Part shown: positions 51,228-63,187 of the stretch, one piece after another | Layout of the letters: the number at the start of each line of letters is the position of its first letter | How positions within the stretch are numbered: the first letter of the stretch is position 1 | Made by a program: the position numbers and the translations under genes | Notes under the pieces: model-generated | The model's input: only the letters and a program-made list of their open reading frames with translations | What the model was told of the DNA's origin: nothing | Database searches by the model: none | Origin: Lyophyllum atratum | Taxonomy: Eukaryota; Basidiomycota; Agaricomycetes; Agaricales; Lyophyllaceae | Assembly (NCBI GenBank): GCA_014905825.1 | Contig: JACGCN010000052.1 | Coordinates: forward strand, 236,739-300,738 | Length of the DNA stretch: 64,000 bases | Direction of reading: 5' to 3'

Positions 51228-51363
51228 AGCACAAATGCTTCAGCATAAAAAAGATGACGCGAAACCCCACGGGGTCAGAGCGCCGAAGCTGGGTGGAAGA
51301 CAACTGCCGGCAAAGTGGGGTGGTGGGGTGTTCACGCAAAGGCTATGATATTGGGAAGGACAA

Positions 51364-52053
51364 TTATTTCGATTTCGGAAAAGAAGTGGGATGACAACTT
51401 GTGTAGCCACGACGGTGGTATAATAACGGCAACGTCCGCGGGTCTTGTATGTCTGCATCCCTTGAATCCAATGTCTCCACACGCAATACTCGAGCAATGA
51501 AAAGCTCAGAGATCATCGCCTTCTCCGGCCCCAAAAACTGCTCTCCGCTGGGACCCTTCCCCTCCAGATAGTCCAAGTCGTGCAGTGGTATAGGCTTCGA
51601 AACCAGTTTGCAAGTAAGCGACCCCAGAGACCCCTCTATGATCGGATGCCCTTCTTCGCTGAGAGTATATGGAATGGATGCGAAAGGTTCCGGATAGAGG
51701 TCTGCTCTGGAGAAATTGACAGCGACCGCCGCCTGCTCCGCCGACAGCAGATTGACGACCATGTGCGACGGGTCTTCAGGCTGCGCGGCTTTGAGAATGT
51801 CGGCCATGCGAGAGGGGATGCGAAGTGCAAATGATACGAGGGGGTACGGGTGCATGGCGATGGACGTGAATGACGATAAAGTCGCGCCGTGGTATGGATG
51901 CGGGGTATTTTTTGAGAGCATTTTCGCTGTCACTACCGCAACAGGCTGGGCTGTGTGGCGCAAGAGCTCTCGTACTCGATCTTGGGTGTGTCTGCCATGG
52001 CGAATATTGGTCGAAATGCCGCGAATAAATTTCGTGGTTGCGGTTCGTGACAT
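51364..52053 (-). CDS. flavin reductase-like, FMN-binding split-barrel protein, probably mitochondrial
   Basis: A single uninterrupted exon of 229 residues starting at an ATG at 52053. The core is typical of the flavin reductase-like split barrel: PVAVVTA, then GATLSSFTSIAMHPYPLVSF, SRMADIL, VVNLLSAEQAAVAVNFS, and a later GSLGSLTCKL and LFIARVLRVE. The N terminus MSRTATTKFIRGISTNIRHG is rich in Arg, Thr and Ser without acidic residues and fits a mitochondrial presequence. Relatives bind FMN and reduce flavin or act on small substrates; the exact reaction is unknown. It converges on MYND copy B with about 136 bp between stops and diverges from MFS transporter 1. Confidence 0.85.
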   Translation of the reverse strand: MSRTATTKFIRGISTNIRHGRHTQDRVRELLRHTAQPVAVVTAKMLSKNTPHPYHGATLSSFTSIAMHPYPLVSFALRIPSRMADILKAAQPEDPSHMVVNLLSAEQAAVAVNFSRADLYPEPFASIPYTLSEEGHPIIEGSLGSLTCKLVSKPIPLHDLDYLEGKGPSGEQFLGPEKAMISELFIARVLRVETLDSRDADIQDPRTLPLLYHRRGYTSCHPTSFPKSK

Positions 52054-52523
52054 TCCCACTATTTATCAGTGTTGTGTAACGCGACCTACCACAATTTTGC
52101 ACAAACAACATGCCGGCCGAGGCACCAGCCTCTTCTTTATCCCGCCACTTGATGGCAACCTTCCTCAACCTTCACATGCATCTACGAACTGGGATTCCAG
52201 CTAGTTTTATTTGACATGTGCCGACGGCGTCCCCAAACAATCTCCCAAAATACTCCAACATATTCAGAGCAGGTTGATTGGAATATGACCACTGGGGGAG
52301 CCAGTATGTGTAGTGTGGCATCTTGACCTCCGATTTTAAATTTCTGTAGGCGGAGCAGCAATCCAAATAACCCCGATCACGAGATTTTACGCGTGCGCTT
52401 CGCCCGGCAGATCTACGATCCGAAACTTGCAACTGTCATGGTTTATATATAATAATCTCGCCTGTAGGCGGTTTACTGACCCACCACGACCTTCAATCGT
52501 CCGGCCATACGTTGTGTGGCGAG
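52054..52523. promoter_or_regulatory. divergent promoter, flavin reductase-like / MFS transporter 1
   Basis: A 470-bp gap between start codons of divergent genes. A TATATATAAT stretch at 52444-52453 lies about 70-80 bp before the MFS ATG and may be its TATA element. Confidence 0.5.
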
Positions 52524-54893
52524 ATGTCCGCCGGCACGATAGTATCTGCGGAAGGTGTGGTCGAGAAGTCCTTGAATGACGTCCGCGAGCCCATCGACGA
52601 AAGGCTCAGCCTTTCCCCGCGACCGAGCAATGACCAGCTAGACCAGAGTCTGCGTCGGCAGCTCAGCAATCTAGTGCACCCGCAGGGAAAGAAGGATGAT
52701 CAAGAAAAGTCGACTCTGGATTCCAACGAAACAATCTACGTGAGTTCTCTCTACTTCAATGAATCATCCGTCCTGACCGAAATATCAAGATTGAATTCGA
52801 GGACGGCGACCAGCGGAACCCAATCAACTTCAGTCTTCGCAAGAAATGGACAATCACCATCATGGCTTGTATTTGTACCCTGTTCTCATGTGGGTCTGGA
52901 GGTCCGGTCGTCATGAGTGTATCTTCTCACATCGGTTATAGCATCCGCCGCCTCTGCATACAACATGGGATTCCCAAGTATGACGCGAGATCTTAATTGC
53001 ACGAAATTCGAGGCCACGATTGGCCTTAGCGTTTATGCCCTAGGATTCGGTATTGTGCCACTGGTCACCGCGTCATTCAGCGAGGAGTTCGGACGACAGC
53101 CGCTCTACCTAGGCTCGTCCTTTGGATTCCTTCTCATGTACATGATGGTGGCTTTGTAGGTTCAGTCTTCTATCCGACCTCGCTCTGATTTCGAACTATC
53201 CTCCAAAGGTCTAAAAATATTCAGACTGTCATAATTGCACGTTTTTTCCAAGGTGCCTTTGGTTCGACAGGTGCTACGATGGTCGGAGGAACTATCGCCG
53301 ATATTTGGAGTTCTGCTGAGTGAGTCATCTTCTCAATATGTGGGTTAGTCTAATCACCTTATAGTCGGGGCTTGCCGATGTCAATGTTTGCGGTGGCCGC
53401 TCTTGGTGGTACCGGCCTCGGTCCAGTATTGGCTGGGTGGATCAATGAGAACCCCCGTTTAGAATGGCGTTGGATCCAGTGGATCCAGATGATGTATGTA
53501 TGTCTTTCTGCTGGAAGTCATTTTACCGAGATTTTCATTAGATTATGTGGAGCCTACTTTGTCCTACTACCAGTCTTGATGACCGAGACCCGCACGGCAA
53601 TCCTGCTAACACGTATCGCGAAAAAAATACGTAGGGAAACAGGAGATAATAGATACCGCGCCCGGATAGAAGACGAACGCGCGAGCCTACGAAACTTGAT
53701 ACTCATTTCCTGCACTCGGCCAATTCGTGCGTGTGCTTTACGGTTTCAAACCACTTTGCACTGACTAACGTGCCTTAGACCTAATGTTTACGGAACCTAT
53801 CGTGTTGAGCTTCAGTGTAAGTTGCCCATCTTCCCCCTTTCAGCTGTTTTAATCATTTCGACCAAGACAGTTATGGATCGGCTTTGCTTGGGGTGTCACG
53901 TACTGTTTGATAGAGTACAACTACCTCCTCTCCTCACTAAATGATGTTCTCGCATTGACGACACCATTCTCACAACAGGTCTATTTCTGGAGTCTTCCGA
54001 AACCTACATGGATTCAATGTCGGCGAAATAGGAACTGTTTTCATCACCATGACGTCTGTCTATTTTGCGCGATCCGAAGGCTACTAGGAGGCTAAATTTT
54101 CTTATAGCATAGGCTCTCTTATCGGTTTCGCTTTTAATATGTACCAAGAGGTGCTCTATCGGTATGCCTCTTCGTTTGCGCGATTCCTAACGGCGCTCAC
54201 GACGATCTTCCCAGAAAATCGGTCGCAAAACGCGGACCTGAAGCTCGGCTTCACATGGCCTGCTTCGCAGCAGTTCTACTGCCAATCGGCATGTTCATTT
54301 ATGCCTGGGCCTCATTCTCACACGTCCACTGGATTGCGCAAGCTATCGGAATAACTGTATGTACACGTCACCGTTCGCATTGACACCCAGATGCTGACCT
54401 TACCCGCGGTAGGTGTACATCTGGGCGACGTTCACAATATACCTTGCTGTATTCTCATACCTTGCTGATTGGTATGACACACCTTGAACGCGTTTTCAAC
54501 GAAAGTGCTGAAGTAAACGACAGTTATGGCCCCTTCGCTTCCTCAGCACTCGCTGGCCAGAGTCTAGCTCGTGAGTGAAAATATCGTCATTTTCTTCCGT
54601 GTCTTATCATGAACCTCGTACTTCTTGTCTTAAGGAAACCTAATGGCGACTGCTTTCCCTCTCTTCACAGACCAGATGTTCGAAAACCTTGGCTACAACT
54701 GGGCCAACAGTCTTTTCGGATTTATCGCGGTCATCATGATACCCATTCCATTTGTGCGTCATTCGACACAGCACTCAATGCTTATACTTACATTTCCCTA
54801 ATCGACAAGGCGCTATTCTTTTATGGGCCCACCATCCGGCGGCACAGTAAGTTCTCGCGGATGGTGCTTGAGGCCGCGCAAGCGCAAAAATAA
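52524..54893 (+). CDS. MFS transporter, DHA1-type (copy 1)
   Basis: Fifteen exons (52524-52739, 52790-52889, 52942-53155, 53209-53319, 53365-53493, 53542-53726, 53779-53816, 53871-53914, 53979-54053, 54108-54161, 54215-54356, 54413-54471, 54524-54570, 54635-54753, 54810-54893) give 538 residues. The hydrophilic N terminus is followed by an MFS core: NPINFSLRKKW before TM1, PLVTASFSEEFGRQPLYLGS (the motif A region), GATMVGGTIADIW, and a conserved C-terminal half with SSALAGQSLAR. This matches fungal DHA1 drug/polyamine:H+ antiporters. Substrate is unknown; a plasma-membrane location is expected. Every intron is 45-64 nt. Confidence 0.93.
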
Positions 54894-55424
54894 GTACAAC
54901 AACGGAAAACTCGGAAACATAGACATATACCATGGATGTTACTCTGTACTCTATAAGCCTAATTCCTAGAAAAAATAATGCGGATGGACGGATGACTTGG
55001 GCAAATGTGCCTGGATGCGGCGGTCGGAAGACCGGACCGATATGGTCCACAATCCCCTGAGCAAACGTAAATAATTCCGAAATTTCCGAGTCGACTCTGC
55101 TTCTGCCGGCCACATGGTCTCCCCTCTTCAAGGTCGCCGTCGATGGCAGTCAGAAGCGGTCAGAAAACAAGGAAGTGCTACTCAGGGAAGCTGCGTCTGT
55201 CGGACGTCCCCCAGCGCTAGAGACGGACGCGACCACGTTCTGGCTACACATGCTAAGTAGAGAGAGATCATCCCGAAACTCGTGGTATCCGGAATTCCGA
55301 CAGTCCGCTTCTGCTGGGTAAGCATTGGGAATTTCCTTGATGGATCCGCGAAATAACGACTAATATATGACTCGTTTTCTTGGTACTTAGACCAGAAAAA
55401 TGGTTGCCTGCTCGATAACTCACT
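54894..55424. other. intergenic region between tandem MFS genes
   Basis: About 530 bp containing the terminator of copy 1 and the promoter of copy 2. No gene recognised. Confidence 0.45.
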
Positions 55425-57842
55425 ATGGCTCTCCAAAATCTCGATGGCGAGACCTCCGCCACGACGACTATCTGCGAGCGTACTGCCGTTTTTTCCATGG
55501 ACAGGGGTGCTCTTGACCCAGAGAAGAGTTCAAACCACAGTCTAGTGTCCTTGAAGGCGGACGGAACTCTAGGATGCCACAATACTCAACGTCATAACGA
55601 CTTGGCTCGTTATAGAGATGAAAAACTGAGCGCTTCTTGTGAGAAGGTCATCTATGTGAGTTTCCCTTATATGCCAACAACTGCTAGTGTATACGCTGAT
55701 AATATCTCGTTAACTCATGTTAGGTAGATTTTGACGAAGGTGACCATCGCAATCCCATAAACTTCAGCAATCGGAAAAAGTGGATAATCACGGCGATGGC
55801 ATGTTTCTCCACCTTTTTGTCATGTAGGCCGATCACCACAGTTCACCGGCGGTTATCTCACTCACGAAACAGCAACGACTGCGTCCTCGTATAACATGGG
55901 AATCTCTTCCATGGTGCAGGACCTCGATTGCTCGAGACTGCAAGCATTAGTCGCGCTGGGAGTCTACACTTTAGGCTTCGGTCTAGTACCCCTCGTGACA
56001 GCCTCATTCAGCGAAGACTTTGGGCGACAGCCACTATACATCGGATCCGGATTCGGCTTCCTTCTCATGTTTATCTTAATGGCTTTGTAAGTGCTACGAT
56101 TTATACTTGGGGATGGTAGCTGATTGCCCTGCAACTTCCTAGGTCCAAAAACATCGAAACAGTAATTTTTGCGCGGCTATTACAAGGGTCCTTTGGATCT
56201 ACTGGCGCTACGATGGTCGGAGGAACAATCGCAGATATATGGTTACCACATGAGTGCGTCTACGAATAATATGGTCGCCCCATCGTCTAACAGTACTATA
56301 CAGACGAGGTTTACCAATGTCGGTTTTTGTCTTGATAGCAATTGGGGGAACGGGCCTGGGGCCTGTGTATGCCGGATGGATAGAGTTAAACCCCCATCTC
56401 GGGTGGAGATGGATCCAGTGGATCCAAATGATGTGAGTGCTCGTCTTCCGCTACGTTCTCCTCCTCACCAGATCTCAGACTTTGCGCCATATACCTGGTG
56501 CTACTCCCGCTGGTCCTGAAAGAGACTCGATCCTCGGTGCTCCTCACAAGACTGGCCAAAAAGATGCGAAAAGAGACAGGGGATGATAGGTACCGTTCGC
56601 GAGCCGAGGACGAGATGCCAAGCCTCAGGCATATGGTTTATGTATCATGCACCCGGCCACTTCGTACGTAAATGACGTTGATACTCGGTCTCGTTATTGA
56701 TGCTGAAAGTCAGGTCTCCTGTGTACTGAACCTGTTGTGATTAGCATAAGCGTATGTCGTCTCGTTCTTCATCGGCGTCGTGCACACTGTACGACACCAA
56801 TGTAGGCATGGATTGGATTTGCGTGGGGAGTGACATTCTGTATGGTGGCGTACGTCTTTTCTCTGCTATCGGTTTAGATGACTTTAGAAGTCAATGCCTT
56901 TCTAGGTCTATCCCCGGCGTGTTCAAAGACCTTCATGGGTTTAACCTGGGCCAGACTGGGGCAATAAATGCGACGCTTATGTGGATCTCTTCTCCTCACA
57001 ACCTTTCATCGGCTGTCTAACAAGTCATTCAGCATAGGATCCATGATCGGTTTCATGACCAACTTCTACCAAGAAAGATTATACCAGTCCGTCACATTCC
57101 TACCAAGCCCGCTTTGCGCCTATTGACGTGGCCGTAGCAAATATTTTGCCAAAAGAGGTCCCGAGGCACGGTTACACACAGCTTGCTTCGCTGCTATCCT
57201 TCTGCCAGTGGGGATGCTGATGTACGCGTGGTCATCGTATCCAAACGTCCACTGGATCGTCCAAGCAATCGGAATCACTGTAACTCTCCATCCCATCCAC
57301 CGTCATCCCCACTCATCGAAATCTTATCATAGATATTCACCTGCGGGACTTTCATAATCTATCTCGCCGTATTTTCATATGGCGCCGATTGGTATGATCC
57401 CATTCCCCTGCTTACTCGAGTACATATTTGGCTGAAAAGCGTGGCGTCACAGCTACGGGATCTACGCCTCGTCCGCTTTGGCCGGGCAAAGTCTTGCGCG
57501 TGAGTATCGAATGAACTCGGTCCAAGGGACGCAAATCTTACTCATTCTCCTCCTCCCGCGATAGGAAACCTCACCGCCACAGTTTTCCCTCTATTCACGG
57601 ATCAGATGTTCCATAATCTCGGTTACAAATGGGCCAATACGCTGTTCGCGCTGATCGCGGCTGTCATGATTCCTATCCCTTTTGTGAGTTGGCTCTGCCT
57701 CGTGGGCCAGATGGGGAATGCAAGCTGACGCTTCTGCCTTGCGTAGGCCCTTTACTTTTACGGTCCAGCTATTCGGAGGCGAAGCAAGTTCTCTAGGATA
57801 GTTGTCGAAGCTCAAGAGTTACAGAAGCTGAGCATGTCCTGA
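55425..57842 (+). CDS. MFS transporter, DHA1-type (copy 2)
   Basis: Fifteen exons (55425-55655, 55724-55823, 55873-56086, 56143-56253, 56304-56432, 56479-56663, 56714-56751, 56806-56849, 56906-56980, 57033-57086, 57138-57279, 57333-57391, 57453-57499, 57565-57683, 57747-57842) give 547 residues. Exons 2 to 14 have exactly the same lengths as in copy 1 (100, 214, 111, 129, 185, 38, 44, 75, 54, 142, 59, 47 and 119 nt), so this is a tandem duplicate with full conservation of intron positions. Motifs are shared (DEGDHRNPINFS, ASFSEDFGRQPLYIGS, GGTGLGPVYAGW, ASSALAGQSLA). Protein differences are spread along the length, which suggests that both copies are maintained. No frame damage was seen. Confidence 0.93.
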
Positions 57843-57924
57843 GACATGCGACGTGATTGCTCTTCCCATCCTAGCATTGAGTTGCTGCGCCACACGTCTG
57901 AGCTGGGCCAAGTTTTGTCCCTTA

Positions 57925-57972
57925 TATAGAGGATCGGTATATTCACGTATAGAGGATCGGTATATTTTCACG
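57925..57972 (+). repeat. two-unit direct repeat of about 24 bp
   Basis: TATAGAGGATCGGTATATT followed by (TT)CACG occurs twice head to tail (57925-57947 and 57948-57972), the second copy with two extra T. It lies in the 420-bp convergent 3' region between MFS copy 2 and the DUF6534 gene, which otherwise holds nothing recognised. Confidence 0.8.
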
Positions 57973-58264
57973 TATCCATTAATGATTAGAATTCCTCTCC
58001 GCCGCTTACATACGGCAGAATCTTGATAGTGAGTCTGATATAGCTGACTGTAGTACCGATAATCGTACAGTTCCCTTTTCGTGCACCCTCCCCACGCATC
58101 CCTAGCGCTCCAAGACACTCGCCTGACCGTTGAACCATCTCGACAAAGGGAACCTAAACCCCGAATGAGGCGTAAAACTCTGCAAGACAAAGTGCCTCCG
58201 CTCTCGTACGGTCCTCCCACCCCGATCCTCCTCCTTCGAATCGTGGGTTCTGCCAATCGCTACA

Positions 58265-60313
58265 TCATGCATCAAGTAAGCCGTAATGGACATATAGATG
58301 ATGTTCATTGGAGGACATACACTCAAACGACTCGGAGGGTCTGCGGTGGTGATGCCATATAGGCAGCCCATGCGCCTCCGAACTGATTGTGCTACTCCCG
58401 AAGTCGGTAGTACCCTCCTCACCCTCACTACGAGGCGTCTGTGTTCCAGAGAAATGCGGTCCGGGCTTTTGTAGCTTCCGCGGCCCGGGGACGTTCTCCC
58501 GGAATGGAGTGACTGTCGTGGGGTCGGTTGGATAATTGAATGGCTCGGAGACGCTTGTTCTATGGTTGAGCGTGGCGAGCAAGCTGTTCAGATAGACTGG
58601 GGGCGGATGAGAACTTAGCGTCGTGCGGGGGGAGGCGCGGACGGGGAATGCAGGACTTGGACGTACGTTTGCTCATGGAAAGGTAGATGGCGATGTATAC
58701 GAAGTCTTCAGGCCAGATGGCGAACGTTATCAGGGAGGCGATGGAGCATAGGCTGGAGGCAGGGATTGAGACGAAGAGTGCGGGGATAAGGTAAGGGACC
58801 TACGTCGTCAAGAGCGCTGTTGTGAGGAGGGAAATGTTATTGATGTGCATCGTTGGTTAGGGTTGAATGAGTCCTTACTTGTGTTGATGGTGTATAGCAT
58901 GAAGACACTCAGGATCGAATCAGTCCTGTAAACGCATATAAGTCGTATGCAGTCCATGCATGCCTTACTTGGCCTTACTTGTTCATGCTTGTCCGTCGTT
59001 GCCACAAAGACAGACATAGGTGTCCGGCGATAAGAATGTCGCTCACAACGCCTGCGGCGAGCGACAAGTAGAAGAGATACTAGACGAGTAAAACGTCAAC
59101 GAGTGTAGACATAACGCCGTCGGATCGATGTCACTGACTGAGATGCTGGTCATTGATTCGAAAATCCTTATTTCGAACCTAGCCAACGATATCGGTATCA
59201 GTAGGGCGTCCCACATCAGGGCAGTAAAGGAGCGTACGCGCGGCCAGCAGCGGCTTCAAGAGGGTTCCGTCTGTTCTGTAGCATCGACGAAAATAGATAT
59301 ATATGGCTCACCACATCCCGTTGCTAATACTTCATCTGAGCGAGAGTTCAGGATCGCGATAGCACAACCAAGTGCTCACCGAACGAAAGTAAACTTGGAA
59401 GTACCTTATAGCGCTATCGCGTCAGCTATTCGGAATGTAGAATAAAAAAAAAGAGGACTCGCAATGCACGCAAGGAAGTATTTGTTGCGGTTCGTCACTT
59501 TGTGTCGGACGTGGATGTTGGAAATAGTTGGGGAGAATGGTGTACTAGCAACTCACGGAGCCAGACACGGCGCGCAAAGAGGCTGGAGGCTCGCGTGATC
59601 AGGATAATCATCAAGGTACTCGGAACCACCCACCATCTGATTACCAGATCGCTGGTACACTGCAGTAAGACCTGTTGATGGAGGGAAGCATTTTTGAAGT
59701 TAAGATTTCCACGTACAATTATGAAAACTTGCGACTGGAAGACCGTGGGGCTTTAGGTGAAGAAAGTCTATGGGTTCAAAGAGACGTACGATGATAGACC
59801 TATGGTTAACATGTCGTATTAGCGTAATGTGCGTTTCGAAAAAAAAAAAACATACCATACCGCCGATTCAGTAGTGGAGATATCACCATAGCTCGAGATT
59901 AGATAGTAATATAATGCATGTGTTACCAAAGCGACTTGGGTGGTGTCGAGTGACCTAGGAGGAGGAGGATACCGATGAATCAGGACCACAACCAGCAACA
60001 AGAAAGCGTTCGCGCAAACCAGAGGAAGAGAATCTTGGACCATTATCTGCCATATTAGCCTCTATCCTTTTCCAGAATAGAAAAGACATACCAGGGCTCG
60101 AAATGGCAGGGAATCATCGGCGTGCTTTTTCCGAAAGAATTTCAGTGCCTGTATGCAGGTGATTCCGTAGAGGCTGTTGATGACCATGGACTTGTCGTGA
60201 GCAAGGCTCAGCTTTAGTCAGAAGAGATCATGGAAGACGAACATCGCAGCTACAAGATTCCCGAGAAACGCTGCTCCAAGTTTCCTATCGAGGTTGAGCG
60301 GCAGGGAATCCAT
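58265..60313 (-). CDS. DUF6534-type multi-pass membrane protein (basidiomycete)
   Basis: Many short exons. Those resolved: 60313-60243, 60173-60092, one from 60046 inward, 59671-59557, one ending 58979, then 58925-58879, 58816-58804 (13 nt), 58752-58667 and 58596-58265. The protein starts MDSLPLNLDRKLGAAFLG, then ILYGITCIQALKFF, and includes DTTQVALVTHALYYYLISSY, LFARRVWL and YLSLAAGVVSDILIAGH. It goes on to TDSILSVFMLYTINTTLLTT and SIASLITFAIWPEDFVYIAI, then LYLNSLLATLNHR. This is the seven-TM layout of DUF6534 proteins, common in Agaricomycetes and without known function. The C-terminal tail is hydrophilic. Exons between about 59960 and 59720 and between 59530 and 59090 are uncertain, so integrity is not proven. 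Confidence 0.75.
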
Positions 60314-61435
60314 GGGCACGATTATTTTTCGACAGCGGGGGCGTAGGCGCGCCGTTTGCTTTATGCAACTCGGACATCGCGATCTCGACACCAAGTTCGG
60401 AGATCGGCTGGAACCATGGATGTGTGCGGTACCCACTTTGGAACCGGAGTACCGTCGTGACATGTCGACATACTTACCCGTAGGTCTCATGACTCCACTG
60501 GATTATCAGTGCACCTGTTGCCCGAGCAGTCGACGTCGGCTTTGCTCGAACCAGCTGTTCACATATTGGTTCTTCTTGCAGGATGGTGGTGTGGTCGTGC
60601 TAGCGCACTCACCCAGGGCCAAGCCGTATTTTCGGGTTTCTATGATCATTTCTCTTCGAAGGGCGTATCTTGAGGCACGATGGACGACTAGAGATGTACT
60701 TATAAGGGTGGCAGTCCCATCTTCTTAACGTTACTTATACTTACTCACTATGCACTGTCCCGGGGCAGTTGCAGGCTCGATGCTGGACGCACACCCCAAG
60801 AGATTCCTGATTTCGACGACGGTTATAATTATGGAGGTCATGGATCCAGGATTACGTGCGTTTTCGTTGTTCCCAGTTACATTTAGAGTTTAAACATGCT
60901 GCATAACATCGTCGATACGTACCTATCAGTGGCATATTATCACTCGTCATCGCATCCTTTTGCATTTCCGATCCGACCACCACTCTCCCATCCCGTTGCC
61001 CTTTAAAATAGACTCTCGAATTTTATAAAAGGCGCACATTTGCGTCTCAATCATTATTCTGCTCTTTCTTCCCAGGTCTCTCAACATCTCTTGTCGGAGT
61101 TCTCTTGACTCGGTGTGCAAACGTCACCATGTGCATCGTCTCGTCTCGTCCACTGTGTCGAGCTCGTCTCCAGTTTTTCGCGTTTCCATACCAAGTTCTG
61201 CAAGCTGCTTGAGTGTACACGCGTTATCTGCTTCAATAAAAGGGAAAGGTAGAGGGGGACTCTAGGAAAGAAGACAAAGGGATGTGAAATTGTCACGGTC
61301 ACGGACTGATGGCACGCGGAAGTCTCGTGGTTGATGAGGTCCCGAGGACCACATTCCACAGCGTGTGTGGCTCCCTTTTCTTCTTCTTTATAACGAAGAA
61401 CCGTCTACGACCCCCTCACGAACCTCCTTACGACC
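60314..61435. promoter_or_regulatory. intergenic region between divergent genes
   Basis: About 1.1 kb upstream of both the DUF6534 gene and the gene at 61436. A TATAAAAG at 61024-61031 lies about 400 bp before the 61436 ATG and could mark a long 5' leader. No other gene-like content was seen. Confidence 0.45.
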
Positions 61436-63187
61436 ATGCCCTTCCCCTTTACATTCTCCCTCTCCGTTCCCGGGCTCTCCAACCCATTTGCCATGGCCCC
61501 CCCGGCTCCGGATGTTGACATTGACAGGCCGAGGCAAGCTGCAGGGAAGCACGACCACAACAAGAAAAAGCTCCCCATCACGCGGCGCCGTCCTTCTCCC
61601 GTCCCGTCCCCTTCTGTGCCCTTATCAAGGAAAAGGGGTTGGGAACCCACCTTTGCAGAGCCGAGTCGCTCTACCACCACCCTTACCTTGACCAGTGGAT
61701 ATCTCGACACGCCGGCGAAGTACAGAGAGATGGCCTCGCAGCAAGCTGATAACTACCACGAGGTGGAGATGTTTTGCATCAGTCTCAGATACAGGTGTGT
61801 ACCGCGTTTCCGTGTTTGATCAATTCATTATGGGCTCCATCGCGCCTCGTGTTCTGGGCACCTCTCGAGCGTGCCGCAGTGAGGAAATCCGATTTAAATC
61901 GCAGCGATGTTGGGGTTGGACATCATTATTCTTTTCCTGTTCATTGTTCCGCTTCTTGCACCCACACGCTCTCTCCTCTCCTCCTCCCCTTTTTCGTTTT
62001 CGTCCTCCTTCGCCCATTCCAATTTCTTTTATCACCCCACCCTTCTCCTCCTCACCTTTGTCGTTTTCGTCCTCCTTCGCCCACCCCAATTTTTTTATCA
62101 CACCACCCTTACATTTCCCGACTACCATGTTCGACCGACTCATCTTAGTTCTCCATGTAGAGCTTCCACCTCCCGCGAAACGTCGTCGCGGTCTCGCAGG
62201 CCAGATCGTCTCCACCGCCGTCAGCGCTGCGCTCATCGGCACAGCTGTCGGCCTCACGGTCTATCGCCTGTAAGCACCTCTTCCATCCCCTTCGACCCCT
62301 GACTAACCCACCTCCTAGCTGGAGAGACCGCGGGAAAGAATCAGCCCGCCTCGAAGGACAACACTACCAACAACCCCCACCCCCACCCTACCAGCAAGGC
62401 GAATGGACGCCCTCCGCCGCCGCCGCCGCCGCCTCGCCCGCACCCCCCCTCCAAGTCACCCCGCCACACCAAGAAGCCGCAGGACCCGCCATCCGTATCC
62501 ACTTCTGCCAGCAAACGCCCCACCCTCACCCACCGGCGCACTCTCCCCCGCACACGCCGCACACCCCCGCCGACGCAGCCGACCTTCTTCCCGCCCGCAC
62601 AGCCTGAATTTAATTTCGCCCTGCAAGAGACGGGCGAGCCTGCCGAGGTCGAAGACCAGGTCCGTCAGCCGGCTTCTTATTCGGTTCCTTGCTCACTCTT
62701 TTTTGTTCTCTTTGTGTAGATGGACTGGATCGGGGATAAACTCTCCATGCTCATCGAAGAAGGCAAACGCGCATTGGGCCGGGAAGTCGTCGTCATGAGC
62801 GATGCCAAAGAAGACGAGGTCGACGACGGGAGCGGGGCCTGGGAGGAAGAATCGCGTCCCGCCCGCGCCTCCGCCTCTGTCTCCCGGTCCGGATCCATGC
62901 GCCGTTCCAAACGCCCGCGCAGCCTCGCGCCCTCTGCGCATGCATTCCACAGCCCCTCCGCCTCACCCCATGCCCCAGGTTTCGCGCTCACGTCCTCGTC
63001 GTCAGCCTCGATGGTCACGCCGCAGCGCACGCATAGTACTAGTAGGGGCGGCTCGGCGGATATTGGGGCTGGGCTTGGGTTCACGTCCAGTGTGAGTTTT
63101 CAGGAGGATGCGAGGGGGTGGGAGAGTCCGGAGATGAGGGAGAGTATGGAGAGGGCCAGAGCGAGGTTCTTGAGGAATCGTGAGTGA
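61436..63187 (+). CDS. conserved fungal protein with one TM segment and C-terminal DWIGDKL region; apparent 1-base shift
   Basis: Likely exons: 61436-61781, 62161-62269, 62319-62659 and 62720-63187. The N terminus (MPFPFTFSLSVPGLSNPF, then KRGWEPTFAEPS and SGYLDTPAKYREMA) is ordered. Exon 2 encodes a basic stretch (AKRRRGLAGQ) followed by one TM helix (IVSTAVSAALIGTAVGLTVY). The C-terminal exon starts MDWIGDKLSMLIEEGKRAL and EVVVMSDAKEDEVDDG. Exon 3 is inconsistent: its first part reads WRDRGKESARLEG...QVTPP, its last part QPTFFPPAQPEFNFALQ in another frame, so one base too many lies between about 62340 and 62450, most simply in the C7 run at 62443-62449. The first intron (379 nt) is unusually long and CT-rich. 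I know similar basidiomycete proteins but no function. Confidence 0.65.
61990..62105 (+). repeat. CT-rich direct repeat inside a long intron
   Basis: Two imperfect copies of a roughly 49-bp unit (61990-62038 and 62057-62105) share CGTTTTCGTCCTCCTTCGCC and a following CCAATTT...TTATCA. They fall in the 379-nt first intron of the gene at 61436-63187 and may explain its unusual length. Confidence 0.75.

Noticed and set aside
57819..58256. A 145-codon minus-strand frame downstream of MFS copy 2
   Set aside because: It overlaps the MFS 3' end and the direct repeat, has no domain, and is basic and low in hydrophobic order. Treated as chance.
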